A DNA stretch of 64,000 nt from Physella acuta (GCF_028476545.1 NW_026733098.1:1-64000), one strand, 5' to 3'. Shown: positions 22,301 through 35,476, counted from the stretch's first letter. Program-made: numbers and translations. The notes: generated by a model not told the origin, from the sequence alone.

Positions 22301-23444
22301 TGATGTTTGATGTTTGCAGGCGGTACTACAGCTCCAACCGTGCACCGTTTGGTATTTTTGTCCACGCCCGCTGGTTCAACACTGAACACAACCTGGATGG
22401 TTTGGACAGGTTCATCGATTACCTGCTGACCATAGATGACGTCTACATCGTTACACCTAGCCAGGTAGGTTTATGGTTCATTGTGGTGTTGTCAGGTAGG
22501 TTTATGGGTCATAATGGTGTTATGTCAGGTAGGTTTATGTGCTATTGTGGTGTTATGTCAGGTAGGTTTATGTGTTATTGTGGTGTTGTCAGGTAGGTTT
22601 ATGTGCTATTGTGGTGTTTTAACCAGGTAGGTTTATGGGTCACTGTGGTGTTATGTCAGGTAGGTTTATGGGTCATTGTGGTGTTGTGAGGTAGGTTTAT
22701 GGGTCATGAATCGTTCACAGAATTAGAGCATAAAGCAGGTGTGGGTTACGTGAAGGATATAAAGTAGGGACAGAAAAAAATAGGGGAAATGGTTTTTTTT
22801 TTATTAACAGACGGTATGGTCGAATGGTATAGCGTTTGACTACTAGCCCGAATGTCTCGAGTTCGGATCTTGATTAGGATCCGTGAATGTAGGACGTCCC
22901 TGAGTCCATCCAGCTCTAATGGGTACATCACTAACTTTAGGGAAGTTAAAGCGGCTGGACATAGTGCTGACTACACTATCCCTTCATTTTCCGAGAAAAC
23001 ATATGAACTCTACGTCATGTCTAATGGATCGCTAGGTCTAACACAGAACTTTAATTTTCTATATATTTTTTACAATTAATATATTTAAAATTAAAGTATC
23101 CTAAATAGTGTAATAAAAAAAATGCGTTTTTTTCCATATCCCCATGCTATCAATCTTTAGCTACCTCTGAGTTTGACTATATGTTAACTTAACGTACACC
23201 TCTCGTATATTTTAACCTAACGTACACCTCTCATATATGTTAACCTAACGTACACCTCTCATATATGTTAACCTAACGTACACCTCTCATATATGTTAAC
23301 CTAACGTACACCTCTCATATATGTTAACCTAACGTACACCTCTCCTCACCCCTGCAGGTACTAGAGTGGATGAAGAGCCCGACCTCCCTTAGCGGCATCA
23401 ACAGCTTCGGCCCCTGGAGCTGCGAGGGTGGAGCCAAAAAGTAA
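10370..23444 (+). CDS. Chitin deacetylase (CBM14 remnant plus NodB domain), 5' end missing
   Basis: Nine exons join in frame to 513 aa: A 10370-10683, B 12680-12946, C 14263-14450, D 17336-17439, E 17958-18140, F 19738-19882, G 21143-21249, H 22320-22464, I 23358-23444 (stop TAA). Exon A holds the end of a peritrophin-type chitin-binding domain (CDWPHNADC) and a repetitive Ser/Gly/His linker; exon B is a charged linker. Exons C-I are the polysaccharide deacetylase domain that converts chitin to chitosan outside the cell. Visible catalytic motifs are LTFDDE (motif 1), SHTISH (metal-binding motif 2), FRVPFLQLG (motif 3), YDTSMF, and FVHARWF (last motif). All appear intact, so the enzyme should be active. 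The signal peptide and the start of the chitin-binding domain lie in upstream exons I could not find. Most introns carry tandem arrays touching the splice junctions. Confidence 0.93.
10684..10990. repeat. Tandem array seeded at the exon A donor
   Basis: About four diverged ~65-70-bp units, each starting at a copy of the junction GGTG|GTGAGTTGTTTTTAT and running through AAAGATGGCTGCCACACCG to AATAGGG. The last unit again reads TTGGTGAGTTGTTTTTAT near 10972. The array is interrupted by the palindrome at 10804-10899. Confidence 0.7.
10804..10899. mobile_element. 42-bp-arm palindromic insertion
   Basis: The arms AATAGGGCTGGTAAGTAAGT... and its complement (10804-10845 and 10858-10899) differ at only a few bases and enclose a 12-bp loop. 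A diverged relative lies at 20023-20097 in another intron of the same gene, so this is probably a tiny mobile hairpin element. Confidence 0.65.
11650..12675. repeat. C-rich minisatellite before exon B
   Basis: Units of about 25-27 bp, CACACTACCCCAAATCTCAA plus a C run, fill about 1 kb of intron A-B. They become regular towards the acceptor of exon B (CACACTATCCCACACAG at 12663-12679), which resembles the unit's start. The long proline-rich frames here are artefacts except where they run into exon B. Confidence 0.85.
12947..13215. repeat. Tandem array seeded at the exon B donor
   Basis: Exon B ends at GATGGTG|GTAAGTTTGGTAG. Degenerate copies of GGTAAGTTTGGTAGAATG plus a G run recur near 12998, 13046 and 13120. 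Unit length is irregular. Confidence 0.6.
13394..13600. repeat. About 44-bp minisatellite, 4-5 units
   Basis: The unit contains TATTATGATAGAATACAGCA and TTTGCACGATAAAGATTTTC. It lies inside intron B-C away from the junctions. Confidence 0.85.
13818..14255. repeat. ATGTCACT-type short tandem repeats before exon C
   Basis: Units of about 11-12 bp (CATGTCACTGT, GATGTCACTAT and relatives) run up to the exon C acceptor (CACATCACTTCCCCAG). Confidence 0.85.
14427..15830 (+). repeat. 26 x 54-bp array containing the 3' end of exon C and its 5' splice site
   Basis: The span is exactly 26 units of 54 bp. Each unit is CGCTACAACCCTAACGGCTG plus TCCT (the last 24 coding bases of exon C, RYNPNGCP), then the donor GTACGTACGCG and about 19 intronic bases ending ACACATTGT. 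Variation is confined to a few positions (TTTGTTG/TTTATTG/TTTTTTG, ACATT/ACACT, TCCT/TCCC). Every unit keeps the donor GTACGT. The unit equals 18 codons without stop, so the coding frame stays open throughout and splicing from any copy keeps the frame. Confidence 0.97.
16471..16780. mobile_element. hAT-type MITE, family B, with perfect 8-bp TSD
   Basis: CAGTAGCGTAGCGAGG at the left and TCGCTACGCCTCTG at the right. Flanked by CCTGTAGT at 16463-16470 and 16781-16788. The interior is about six copies of a G-run plus TGCAAATCGAAAGTTTGA or TGCAAATGAAAAGTTCGA. It lies in intron C-D of the chitin deacetylase gene. Confidence 0.9.
16985..17310. repeat. About 44-bp minisatellite before exon D
   Basis: About seven units containing AAAATCCACATTTTAACCTA and ACATTAGTCTACCAGTAT. 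The last unit runs into the acceptor region of exon D (CTGGTTAAACCCGCAG). Confidence 0.85.
17685..17957. repeat. Array of acceptor-like units before exon E
   Basis: About seven degenerate 35-50-bp units, each of the form CTAACAATGCTTGTTCCCAG followed by GTTCCCCC and CACAC. The final unit is the true acceptor TTCCCAG|ATTCCCCCACACATGG, so the array repeats both the acceptor and the first coding bases of exon E. Confidence 0.8.
18133..19230. repeat. 20-bp array of about 55 units seeded at the exon E donor
   Basis: The dominant unit is GAAGTGACGCAGGTTTTATG. The true junction is GGGTTTCA|GTAAGTGAC (donor at 18141). Interspersed units read GGTTTTCAGTAAGTGACGC or TTTTTAGTAAGTGAC (for example near 18570, 18690, 18795, 19035), preserving the donor. 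The commoner ATGGAAGTGAC unit differs by a few bases. Confidence 0.9.
20020..20100. repeat. Diverged copy of the palindromic insertion
   Basis: AGGCTATAGAGCTTGTAAGT at the left and GTGACCTACTTACAAGCCC at the right are imperfect inverted repeats, related to the arms at 10804-10899. Confidence 0.45.
20520..21075. repeat. Degenerate interspersed repeat in intron F-G
   Basis: Two diverged ~150-bp modules, each with ACTTCCGG, CGGAAAT, TGAAATTTCAT and GTACTCAA, are followed by TTATCGTGTTTACACACGG, a (CA)n run and CTATATACTTCGTATATGCG. Family not recognised. Confidence 0.5.
21355..21480 (+). mobile_element. SINE fragment (first family)
   Basis: Shares GCGCATACTCAGTTGACACG and the tail AACATTAAAATTAAGGAC with the SINE at 456-845; the second tRNA-like head is deleted. 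Confidence 0.6.
22135..22319. repeat. TGATGTTTGATGTC octamer-type repeat before exon H
   Basis: Alternating TGATGTTT/TGATGTC units run directly into the exon H acceptor TGATGTTTGCAG. Several internal TGTTTGCTG units resemble the acceptor with one change. Confidence 0.85.
22462..22715. repeat. Array of about eight copies of the exon H donor
   Basis: Exon H ends CCAG|GTAGGTTTATGG. Units of about 31-36 bp follow, each CAG|GTAGGTTTATG plus TGGTGTTATGT. At least six keep the complete CAGGTAGGT donor; one unit reads GAGGTAGGT. Confidence 0.9.
22806..23050 (+). mobile_element. tRNA-derived SINE (second family)
   Basis: ACGGTATGGTCGAATGGTAT (A-box region), CTCGAGTTCGGATC (B-box region), CATCCAGCTCTAATGGGTAC and ACTATCCCTTCATTTTCCGA match the copy at 10045-10345. 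It lies in intron H-I of chitin deacetylase. Confidence 0.75.
23180..23345. repeat. About 28-bp minisatellite before exon I
   Basis: Six units of CCTCTCATATATGTTAACCT plus AACGTACA. The last CCTCTC runs into the acceptor CCTCACCCCTGCAG. Confidence 0.9.
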
Positions 23445-23667
23445 CCACCCCCACCCACTGCCGTGGAAAATATATTTTTGTTACTGCCATTGTTTGAAAC
23501 TCCTAAAGTTCAAATTGTCGACGATTTTTTTACTCAAACATACGCTATGAAAAAAATGCCTCTGATTTTTATTTGTCTTTTGGTTTGATACTAGTTCACT
23601 GAATCAAAATTGCACAAATAGACCTCAATAATTAATCACAACTATCTTATCTCTATATACAAAAACA

Positions 23668-27262
<3,595 letters not shown>

Positions 27263-30113
27263 TTACATGTCATATTCATCCGGAGGTGGTCGTTGACCCC
27301 TGTTTGGGGGTGGACGATACCCCCCAGGAGGAGGGGCAGCCCTAGAGTCAAAGCTTGAATCTTTGTCCTCGTACTCGTCTGGTGGGGGTCGCATCACACC
27401 CTGCCCCGGCCAGGGCTGGTAGGCATCTGAGGGAGGACCCCTCTTCTCATACTCGTCAATAGGGACCTTCTCTTTAGGTGGACCTTGCCTGTACTGCTGC
27501 TGGGGTGGGGGCCCCCCATATGAGACAACAGGGGCTGCAATTGAAATAAGAGCTTGTTTTAAGTACAATTTTCGGTGAATGGAGTTGATCAAAAATAGTT
27601 TTTAAAAAATCTAATCTTCTTACATTATAGTCAAATATACAAACTTGAAAATATAATTGATGGCGATACAAAATTTTGAAACTGTTCATTGTTTTTAAAT
27701 TTAAATAATTTGAAAAAATACTGCCTTAACAGAAATTATGACAATAAACAAGAATCCATTTGCAATATAGACAATTTCACATATTTTGCTAAGAATATAT
27801 TAATGTTTAAACTGGGTACTTTATTGGATGGGAATCAATATTTTATTTAAAAAAATAGCTAACTACAGTACAATTCAAGTCTTCAAAAAGTAATCCCTTC
27901 TTTGCAATGCTTTATATATTAGTTCCTATGCAACTAAGAAAATAAATGTGTGCTGTTTTAATATTTTATGTGAGGTAACAAAGGGCAATAATCAGACAGG
28001 ACACAAACTACACAATTCACTTACCTGGACGAGTTACTGAAGTTGGAGCAACAGGGTAGTGGGAGTGGCGTTTGTTGTGGAACAACTTGGGTCCAGCATT
28101 GTACTGTGACCTCTTCCTCTGCCACCAGCAGATGACCACAACCACCAAAGCTGCTACAGCAACAGCTCCTACTATACACACTCCGACAATAATACCAATG
28201 CTGGAATTTTTAAAAACAGGAACTTTATTTTAAGGAATTAGTTTTAATTTTTTATAACTCTAACCAATACATAAACTATCAAACAGAAAGGAGATTACGA
28301 TAAACTTGAACTTCATAACGGGGAATTCAGGTAAATATACTGTAGAACTATTAATTAGGATAATACATCTGACATGTTAATTCAAATTATAGTGAGTTTG
28401 TCAACAACATTATATATTCTAATGACAAAAATAATAAACATTAAAAGAAAAGAAAATATTAGCAGGATAGACAGTAAATGAGTTCCAATATGTACTCAAC
28501 ATTGTGCCCAAGAAAGGTAGTTTTACTGCAAATGTAACTATGGAGCCAATGAAATCTGTTCAGGACTTACGGAGCACAGCAGTGCCTGTTGAAGGAGTTT
28601 CCACAACAGTCCCAAAGACAGTCGATGTAGTCTGGCTGTTGGCTGAAATAGTTTTCATACTTGGCACATCTCCAGCTTTCAACACCTTTGTATGAGAAAA
28701 ACAAGAGTTTTAAAAAACTGTGGGGGGAATGATATTAAAGGGAAACAAGCAAGAAACATTGTAGTTGTTAGGGCTTACTGGAATAGGCTAAATATTTATA
28801 CATAAAAAAAAATGTGTTCTTTCTTATGTAAGTGTAGTTAAACAATTCACAGGAAAATAGGCCAATGGGTATGTATAAAATCATAACAACTAGCTTAACA
28901 CAAGACTATTGGCGTTGTTTAAAAAGGGCAGGCAACATGGGGATGAGGGAGGAGGGTTAAGAAATGTGACACTGCCTCTGTCATGTTTTGTTTTAAAGAA
29001 TTAAATGCATGGAATTTATGTTGTATTTTCAGAAGGGGGTTGGGGGGGTATGGTGGCAAGTGGACAAATCTGTAAAATAGAGTGACTGCTGAATCAATCA
29101 ATGAACAAATTATTCTAATAACTTACTTAAACAATCTAGAACTATTATGTCAGCCTACACCAGGGGTCTCCAAACTTTTCAGCCAGAGGGCCGCATTAGC
29201 TATCAATAAGTTCGGGGGCCAGAGTTTCTTCCAGGCATCTCTTTGGGATGATGGAGCCCCCGAAGAACGCATCTTAAAGGAACTTTGATGCAAAATGTGT
29301 AATATCAGGAAAGTGTTCCTTGGGCAAATACTTATAAAACCCTCGCGCCCTCATTTGAACTTGTCTTTAAGGAGGTCATTTGCTGGGCAACTGGCTACAT
29401 TAGCTTCAATGGTTTTTGCACCCAATCCTACATTTTTTATTTGTTTTTAATTTTTCATCAGCCATTTTCAACAAACCTTTTTTTTTCGTGGACAAAAATA
29501 TCTCAGAGGGCCGGCATCCGGCCTGAGGGCCATAGTTTGGAGACCCCTGTCCTACACTAATTACTAAACTAAACACAAACATAGGCTAATAGTAATGTAC
29601 TTTCAAGCAGAATCTAACAGATCAAGCAAGTACTAGTGTTCAGGAAGAGAATACAGATGAAAATGAATAGGCCCTACAATAAAAAAAGTTTTAAAAAGCT
29701 GACTTTTTTAGCAAAATAAAATAAGAAGAGTAAATTTAATGAAGGAAACTAAACAGAAATATAAGTTACATGTAAAACTTTTCGTAGCAGGTAGGCAAAA
29801 GGCCTAAGTTGAGTTGATACGTACGTAAAGTACCCTAGTGCCTAGTATTAAATTAATTAATGTAGATCTATCTCTAGTTTTAAAATGGGACAACGCGGAA
29901 GTGGGGCAAAATCGAAAATTGGGTCAAATTATAAAGACAAGTTATTTTTTTTCAACAACTTAGTTCCACACAACTTGTTCTGAATTTACGTTAAAAACTG
30001 AAACTGACTCAAAATATGATTTAAAATAGTTAAACCTGACCGGTTTTTGTTGATTACTTACAAACATTTAATAAAGCAAAGGCGACCAGATGCAACAACA
30101 CCTGGACAGCCAT
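27263..30113 (-). CDS. Shisa-like (STMC6-type) single-pass membrane protein with proline-rich tail
   Basis: Four exons on the minus strand join in frame to 204 aa: 30062-30113, 28571-28685, 28025-28200, 27263-27534 (stop at 27263-27265). Residues 1-17 (MAVQVLLHLVAFALLNV) are a signal peptide. A short Cys-rich ectodomain follows (C18, C24, C40, C44-C45, C53-C54), containing DCLWDCCG and NRHCC, the C-CCG-x(n)-CC pattern of Shisa, CYYR1 and WBP1/VOPP1 proteins. A transmembrane segment (about 57-79, IGIIVGVCIVGAV...) is followed by basic WWQRKR. The tail is rich in Pro, Tyr and acidic residues, with PPPDEY twice and YEKRGPPSDAY, suggesting an adaptor that binds SH3- or WW-type domains; that is inference. 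No strict PPxY motif is seen. Splice phases agree at all three junctions (for example T|GT giving Cys18). Confidence 0.85.
29161..29549. mobile_element. hAT-type non-autonomous element
   Basis: Inverted termini CAGGGGTCTCCAAACTTTTC and CAGGGGTCTCCAAACTATGG (right end, opposite strand). Flanked by GCCTACAC (29153-29160) and TCCTACAC (29550-29557), 7 of 8 matching. It lies in the first intron of the Shisa-like gene and has no transposase. Confidence 0.9.
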
Positions 30114-30590
30114 CTTGGAAAGGTAGAAAAATAAATGAATCGGCCCCGTGTGTTGAATGGTTTAGTTTCGTAGCTATTTTCAGGCCATAATGTTTTGGTC
30201 CACATTTCGTATCTTTAAAATGTTGTTTATATATTCGCATTAAATATTATTCCAGTATTTTTTAAATAATTCAGCTTTACAATGATTTAATAGCATTTTT
30301 GCTGTTAGTGGCTCTGTTAAACTATTGATGTTGGCGATAAAAAATAGTAAACTCATTGGAGCATGACATTTCCACACAACATTTAGGCCTACATACGAAC
30401 CTCCGGCCGTTTAACTTTAATGACCTCTGTCATAAAGTAAAGGTCATATTTTTAGCGTCCCGTTACTGCATAATATTATTTAATGTATTATTAAAGTCAC
30501 TGCCCGCAACCAAAGTATGCATCAATTCATAGAACCTGAAAGTTTTAAAATACGCACAATAATCATTCTGTTCGGACTATTGTGGACTCT

Positions 30591-30795
30591 CAAATTTTTC
30601 TTCCAGGCATCTATTCGTAGGGGCTGTGCCCTTACCCCCCCCCCCCCCCCCAAAAAAAAAAAGTCTACCGACCCCCCCCCCCCCCCCGAACGAAATGGAA
30701 TTTATATAGAAAACATATACTTTTACCAGTGCCCCCCCCCCCCCCGAAAATATCAAGTGCCCCCCCCCCTGGAGAAAAAAGTTTTGTGAGTGTTT
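30591..30795 (+). mobile_element. hAT-type MITE, family A (degraded)
   Basis: TTCTTCCAGGCATCTATTCG at the left and TGGAGAAAAAAGT at the right match family A, with long C runs inside. The extreme ends are altered and no duplication is found. Confidence 0.7.
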
Positions 30796-30881
30796 CCCTA
30801 TCTAGATTTTTTTCAAATGTTTTTAAACTACAGTAGTCTACCTTTAATGATGTTTTAACATGGACACCCAACATTCAGCAT

Positions 30882-31056
30882 CCGAGTTTCTTCCAGGCAT
30901 CTCTTCGAACGAAATGATATTTATATAATTTATATAGAAAATATATACTTTTAACAGTGTCCGCCCCCCGAAGAAAGTCTACCGCCCCCCCCCCCCCCGA
31001 AAATTGCAAGTGCCCCCCCCCCCCCCCCCGGAGAAAAAAGTCTGGAAGAAACACTG
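30882..31056 (+). mobile_element. hAT-type MITE, family A, with perfect 8-bp TSD
   Basis: Left end CCGAGTTTCTTCCAGGCATC, right end TCTGGAAGAAACACTG. Flanked by TTCAGCAT at 30874-30881 and 31057-31064. The core has ATGATATTTATATAATTTAT and C-run blocks. Confidence 0.92.
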
Positions 31057-31132
31057 TTCAGCATTTTAAAATAAGTTTTCGTATTGGTTCACGGTTTGAT
31101 TTTTTTGATGGGGAGGAGGGGTGCTACATACG

Positions 31133-32146
31133 GGTGTAGGACAAAAGGCCGACATCCAAAAGGCCGACAAGACATAAGGCCGACACGGACAAAATGCCGA
31201 CAGCCAAAAGGCCGACAGGACATAAGGCCGACAGGACACAAGGCCGACAGGACACAAGGCCGACAGGACACAAGGCCGACAGGACACAAGGCCGACAGGA
31301 CACAAGGCCGACAGGACACAAGGCCGACAGCCATACGGCCGACAGACCATTAGGCCGACAAACCATAAGGCCGACAAACCATAAGGCCGACAAACATAAA
31401 AAATACTTATATCGCAAAATATGTGTTACTGCATAGCTCCTGTCTTGACAAACATCGAAATAAGGCATGAAAAAAATGTGAAACGTTCAAGAGAAGAAAC
31501 GATGCTTGTTGCTATCCTTATAAGGTGAACCATCGGGTCAAGCGATCAACACCTAAATATTACGAAATGCTGTCACGGCTGTCTTTCATAGCTTCTTCTA
31601 TTGATCGAGGTGAGATAATCATCAAAGAACCAAGTCAAAAGCCGCCGGTATCATCGCCCACATGCAACAAGGTGGAACGTCAAGAGACAATGCTAGTTGC
31701 GATCCTTATAAGGTGAACAATGGGGTCAATGCTACTGGAGATGACGGGAGTGTACAAAGCATAAACAGATAGGTGGCGTTACCACCATATTTCGCAAAGA
31801 AATCAAAGAAACCGAATGAAGTAGAACAATCGCGGTCCTTGAGTAGACTACATTTTAAATTTAGACAAAATTTGATTTATATTTTAGTTTCGTCTATTGC
31901 GAATTGCGTGAAAAAAGTGTATATTCGTTATTTTGTTATTTATAAAACTTGTCGGCCTTTTGTCTTGTCGGCCTTTTGGATGTCGGCCTTTTAGCAGTCG
32001 GCCTTTTGTCTTTTCGGCCTTTTGTCTTGTCGGCCTTTTGGATGTCGGCCTTTTGAAAGTCGTCCTTTTGTTTTGTCGGCCTTTTGTCTTGTCGGCCTTT
32101 TGTCCATGTCGGCCTTTTGTTCGCGTCGGTCTTTTGTCGGGATCCC
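31133..32146. mobile_element. Mutator-like foldback element with GGCCGACA tandem ends
   Basis: The left arm (31133-31395) is tandem AAGGCCGACAGGACAC-type units, and the right arm (31950-32146) is the complement, GTCGGCCTTTTGTCTT. The termini are GGTGTAGGACAAAAGGCC and, on the other strand, GGGATCCCGACAAAAGACC. A perfect 10-bp repeat GCTACATACG flanks it (31123-31132 and 32147-32156). The 9-10-bp duplication suggests Mutator-like. The interior (31400-31940) shows no recognisable transposase. Confidence 0.75.
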
Positions 32147-32156
32147 GCTACATACG

Positions 32157-32575
32157 TAGGCGTGGTCGTGAAATATAGTTCACGACTGCTAATCCAAAAG
32201 TCTAGAGTTCATATCCCGAGCTCGAGTCTGTAGGACGTCACTGAGTCCACCCAGATCTGACTCCATAGTGTGCTGGACATCCTATCAGAGTTTCTTCCAG
32301 GCATCTTTCTACCGCCGCCCCCCCCCCCCCCTCGAACGAAATGAAATTTATATAATTTATATAGAAAATATATACTTTTAACAGTGTCTGCCCCCCCCCC
32401 CCCCGAAGAAAGTCTACCCCCCCCCCGAAAGTTTCCAGTGCCCCCCCCCCTTCACCGGAGAAAAAAGTCTGGAAGAAACACTGCACCCTATCCCAATGTA
32501 TGCCGAGGTCAGTGAAACAGATGAACCTTACTTAATCTGCCCCATATGTCTTGGGTACAAACGGGGAAAGATAAT
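32157..32575 (+). mobile_element. tRNA-SINE (second family) split by a MITE
   Basis: The head and body (GGCGTGGTCGTGAAATATAG, GAGTTCATATCCC, CCACCCAGATCTGACTCC) run to 32285 and resume at 32484 with ACCCTATCCCAATGTATGCC. The interruption is the family A MITE at 32286-32483. Confidence 0.8.
32286..32483 (+). mobile_element. hAT-type MITE, family A, inside a SINE
   Basis: CAGAGTTTCTTCCAGGCATC to GTCTGGAAGAAACACTG. Flanks CATCCTAT (32278-32285) and CACCCTAT (32484-32491) match at 7 of 8. Confidence 0.92.
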
Positions 32576-33524
32576 ACGCTGTGCGTCGTAGAAAACTAAC
32601 CACAAGTTTCCCTTTTGCGATACGCCCTTTTCTATACACTAAGTTGACTAAATGATCAAGAGGCATTTTAAGAGTTAATATTTTAAAATTAAAATACCAT
32701 AAAATTTACAAATATGCCAGTGATTTTTTAAATTTTGATAAGCCAACACCCCAACCCTAACAATATTTTGTAAGGGGGGGGGGGAGGTAGGGGAGATGAA
32801 TGACGATAAGAGAAAAGCTCTGTTCATTTAATGAAGGGTTACTCTCCTGTTTTTTTTCCGTTTGTGGAGAAAAAAGAACGATAAATCTGCTTTTAAATGT
32901 AGATATAGTATTAATTTGTTATCGCCCTTGTTTGTTTAAAACCTATTTATGTCTGGCTAGCAAGAACTGTTCTTTTTTGAAGACAAAGCATTTAAAGTGA
33001 AATTAATTACGATGGCACCGGAAATATGTAAAAAAAAAGAATGCTATAGAATAGGTAATGTATATAATTCCCAAAGTAGGTCGTCAAAGGATGAAATATA
33101 TCATATTTCTATCATATTTCATACATTTCTACTCATTTTATAGAATACCAAATACAGTGTGTAGGGTACGCTTTCTAACCAGAACATTTCGAAATCTTTG
33201 TTAGGGTTAGCGGTAGCTTTAGGGTTTGTGTTTGTGTTTGTGCTATGGTTATGGTTAGGTTCAGAAAGTGCAATCCAAAACACCATTCCAGTCTTCCGTG
33301 CTGCAGCAAATAGTAAGTGATTACACTTCTGAATCCTCTGTTCTCCCAGTAAAGAATTCCTGTTGTCCGTTTTGTATTTTTTTTTTGTCTTACTTTGACT
33401 GTTTGTTCCTATAGATTTTTGGGTTCCAAGAAAGATGCTCATCTTTCTGGGAACCCAAATATAAGCCACGTATTTAACATTTAGATTAATTTAATTTTCT
33501 TTATAGATATTATTACATATAATA

Positions 33525-33527
<3 letters not shown>
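32576..33527. other. Non-coding, nothing recognised
   Basis: AT-rich sequence with a short TTTGTGTTTGTG/ATGGTTATGGTTAGG stretch near 33220-33260. No gene, SINE or TIR element is recognised. Confidence 0.5.
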
Positions 33528-33609
<82 letters not shown>

Positions 33610-33666
33610 GCCGGCGTTAGGAATACGCGGGGCCTAGGGCCAACCATCCGCGCGGGGCCTTTCCAT

Positions 33667-33672
33667 TATATA

Positions 33673-33758
<86 letters not shown>

Positions 33759-33760
33759 GT
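33667..33760. repeat. (TA)n microsatellite inside the 1.6-kb hAT element
   Basis: TA repeat just inside the left terminus; the flanking tract at 33528-33605 is also TA. Confidence 0.9.
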
Positions 33761-34209
33761 ATAAAGGCCTATATAATGTGATGTACACATAATAACACAA
33801 ATGTTTTGGAGTTTATAAGCTAATGTCAAACTTTCCACTATAATAACCGATGTTTATCTCTCCCATGTATTAACCCAATGTTCGTAGTTTTTTTTTCCTT
33901 TGCTTAGATATTAAATCACTTTTGACAGTTATGTAATTCATACCAAATCACTTAAGAAAATTTAATCACGTGCCGAATAATTAGGAAAATAAAGTTTACA
34001 ATACAGCGAACTCGGCCTGATGTATCAAAACAGTATAGACTTCAAAATTTGTTTAGAATTCATACAATATTTTAAAACCAAAAACATTATTGTCTTAATT
34101 ATTGAACGGGTGAATCCTTAAGGTGACACAACATAACAACAGTTTTAACTTTCTTCCAAAAAATAATAATAATTCACTCTGTTTAATGCCGCCTGATATA
34201 GATCCTAAG

Positions 34210-34524
34210 CAGAGGCGTAGCGACCCTTCCCGGCGCCCGGGGACATACTTTCAATTTGGCGCCCCCCTCGGGAGCAAATTTTCGATTTGCACACCCCCCC
34301 TCGAACTTTTCATTTGCACCCCCCCCCCCTCGAACTTTTCATTTGCACCCCCCCTCAAATTTTCGATTTGCACCCCCCCCCCCCTCGAACTTTCGATTTG
34401 CGCCCCCCCTCGAACTTTTCATTTGCACCCCCCCCCTCAAATTTTCAATTTGGCGCCCCCCCTAAGGTCGGCGCCCGGGGACATATGTCCCCCCCCCCCG
34501 CCCCCCCCCCTCGCTACGCCTCTG
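34210..34524. mobile_element. hAT-type MITE, family B (nested)
   Basis: CAGAGGCGTAGCGACCCTTC to CTCGCTACGCCTCTG, opposite in orientation to 16471-16780. The flanks ATCCTAAG and CCCCTTGT do not match, so the duplication is lost or an end was rearranged. Confidence 0.85.
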
Positions 34525-34605
34525 CCCCCTTGTCGCCCTCCTCCCACCCTCTGCACGCAACTGAATGTTAACTTTGTTATAACAAGACAAGTATGCCTAC
34601 ATATA

Positions 34606-34705
34606 GTCTCTTCCAGACATCTCTTCGGGAAAAATCTACCGCCCCCCCCCCCGAAAATATCAAGTGCCCCTCCCCCCTGGAGAAAAAAGTCTGGAAGAAA
34701 CACTT
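34606..34705 (+). mobile_element. hAT-type MITE, family A, short copy with 8-bp TSD
   Basis: TCTCTTCCAGACATCTCTTC to GTCTGGAAGAAACACT, lacking the AT-rich core. Flanked by TACATATA at 34598-34605 and 34706-34713. Confidence 0.85.
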
Positions 34706-35179
34706 TACATATACGACATTATACGACATCTACAACAAGAAAGTCAGGACTAGAGTTCATCAGGTCACTAACTGTCTACTACAGACATCCCGTCTGCTCA
34801 CTAAAAGGACGTCTTCATGGGTCCGCATACAATAGGGTATCTCTTTACGTCGTGGGCTAATTCTCGACCGCCATCTCCAGTCAGCTCAGGTCAAATGCCA
34901 GGCGACCGTACCCTACACAAAGGGAAGGCGTGACACTATTTTTGTATCGAATTACGGCCTGTCCCAGTTCAGGTGGGACTCACCAACATCAACCGTGGCC
35001 TCAGTTATAACAATCAACAACGTCGGCATTCGACCATTTAGTTTTTCCCAATTGAATTCAGCAACAATTTTTTTAAGTTTACAAACTTATTCAGATAACA
35101 ATGACATTGCTGAAGCGCGGGGCCCCTTCAAGCGCGGGGCCTATGGCGACCGCCCCGTTCGCCACCCCCTAACGCCGGC

Positions 35180-35247
<68 letters not shown>

Positions 35248-35326
35248 CTATGTATATATGTACATCTAGACGTATATATAAAATAGACCTATTTACGAGT
35301 TTCATTCTTCATCACAACACTAGCAT

Positions 35327-35402
35327 CAGAATTTCTTTCAGGCATCACGAACGAAATGAAATTTATATAATTTATATAAAAATATATACTTTTAAGTGTC
35401 CG

Positions 35403-35433
<31 letters not shown>

Positions 35434-35476
35434 TTTCAAGTGCCCCCCTGGAGAAAAAAGTCTGGAAGAAACACTG
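35327..35476 (+). mobile_element. hAT-type MITE, family A
   Basis: CAGAATTTCTTTCAGGCATC to TCTGGAAGAAACACTG, with the AT-rich core and a long C run. Flanks ACTAGCAT (35319-35326) and CCTAGCAT (35477-35484) match at 7 of 8. Confidence 0.9.

Larger units (their letters stand above)
33606..35183. mobile_element. 1.6-kb hAT-type non-autonomous element hosting two nested MITEs
   Basis: Ends CAGAGCCGGCGTTAGG and CCTAACGCCGGCTCTG are perfect 16-bp inverted repeats. Further GCGGGGCCT motifs occur on both inner sides. Flanked by TATATATA on both sides, in a TA microsatellite, so the 8-bp duplication is suggestive only. The interior contains a family B MITE (34210-34524) and a family A MITE (34606-34705) and no transposase. 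Confidence 0.85.

Noticed and set aside
31066-31468. Frames rich in CRPCVLSALCPVGL or GRQDTRPTGHKADR
   Set aside because: Artefacts of the GGCCGACA tandem arms of the foldback element.
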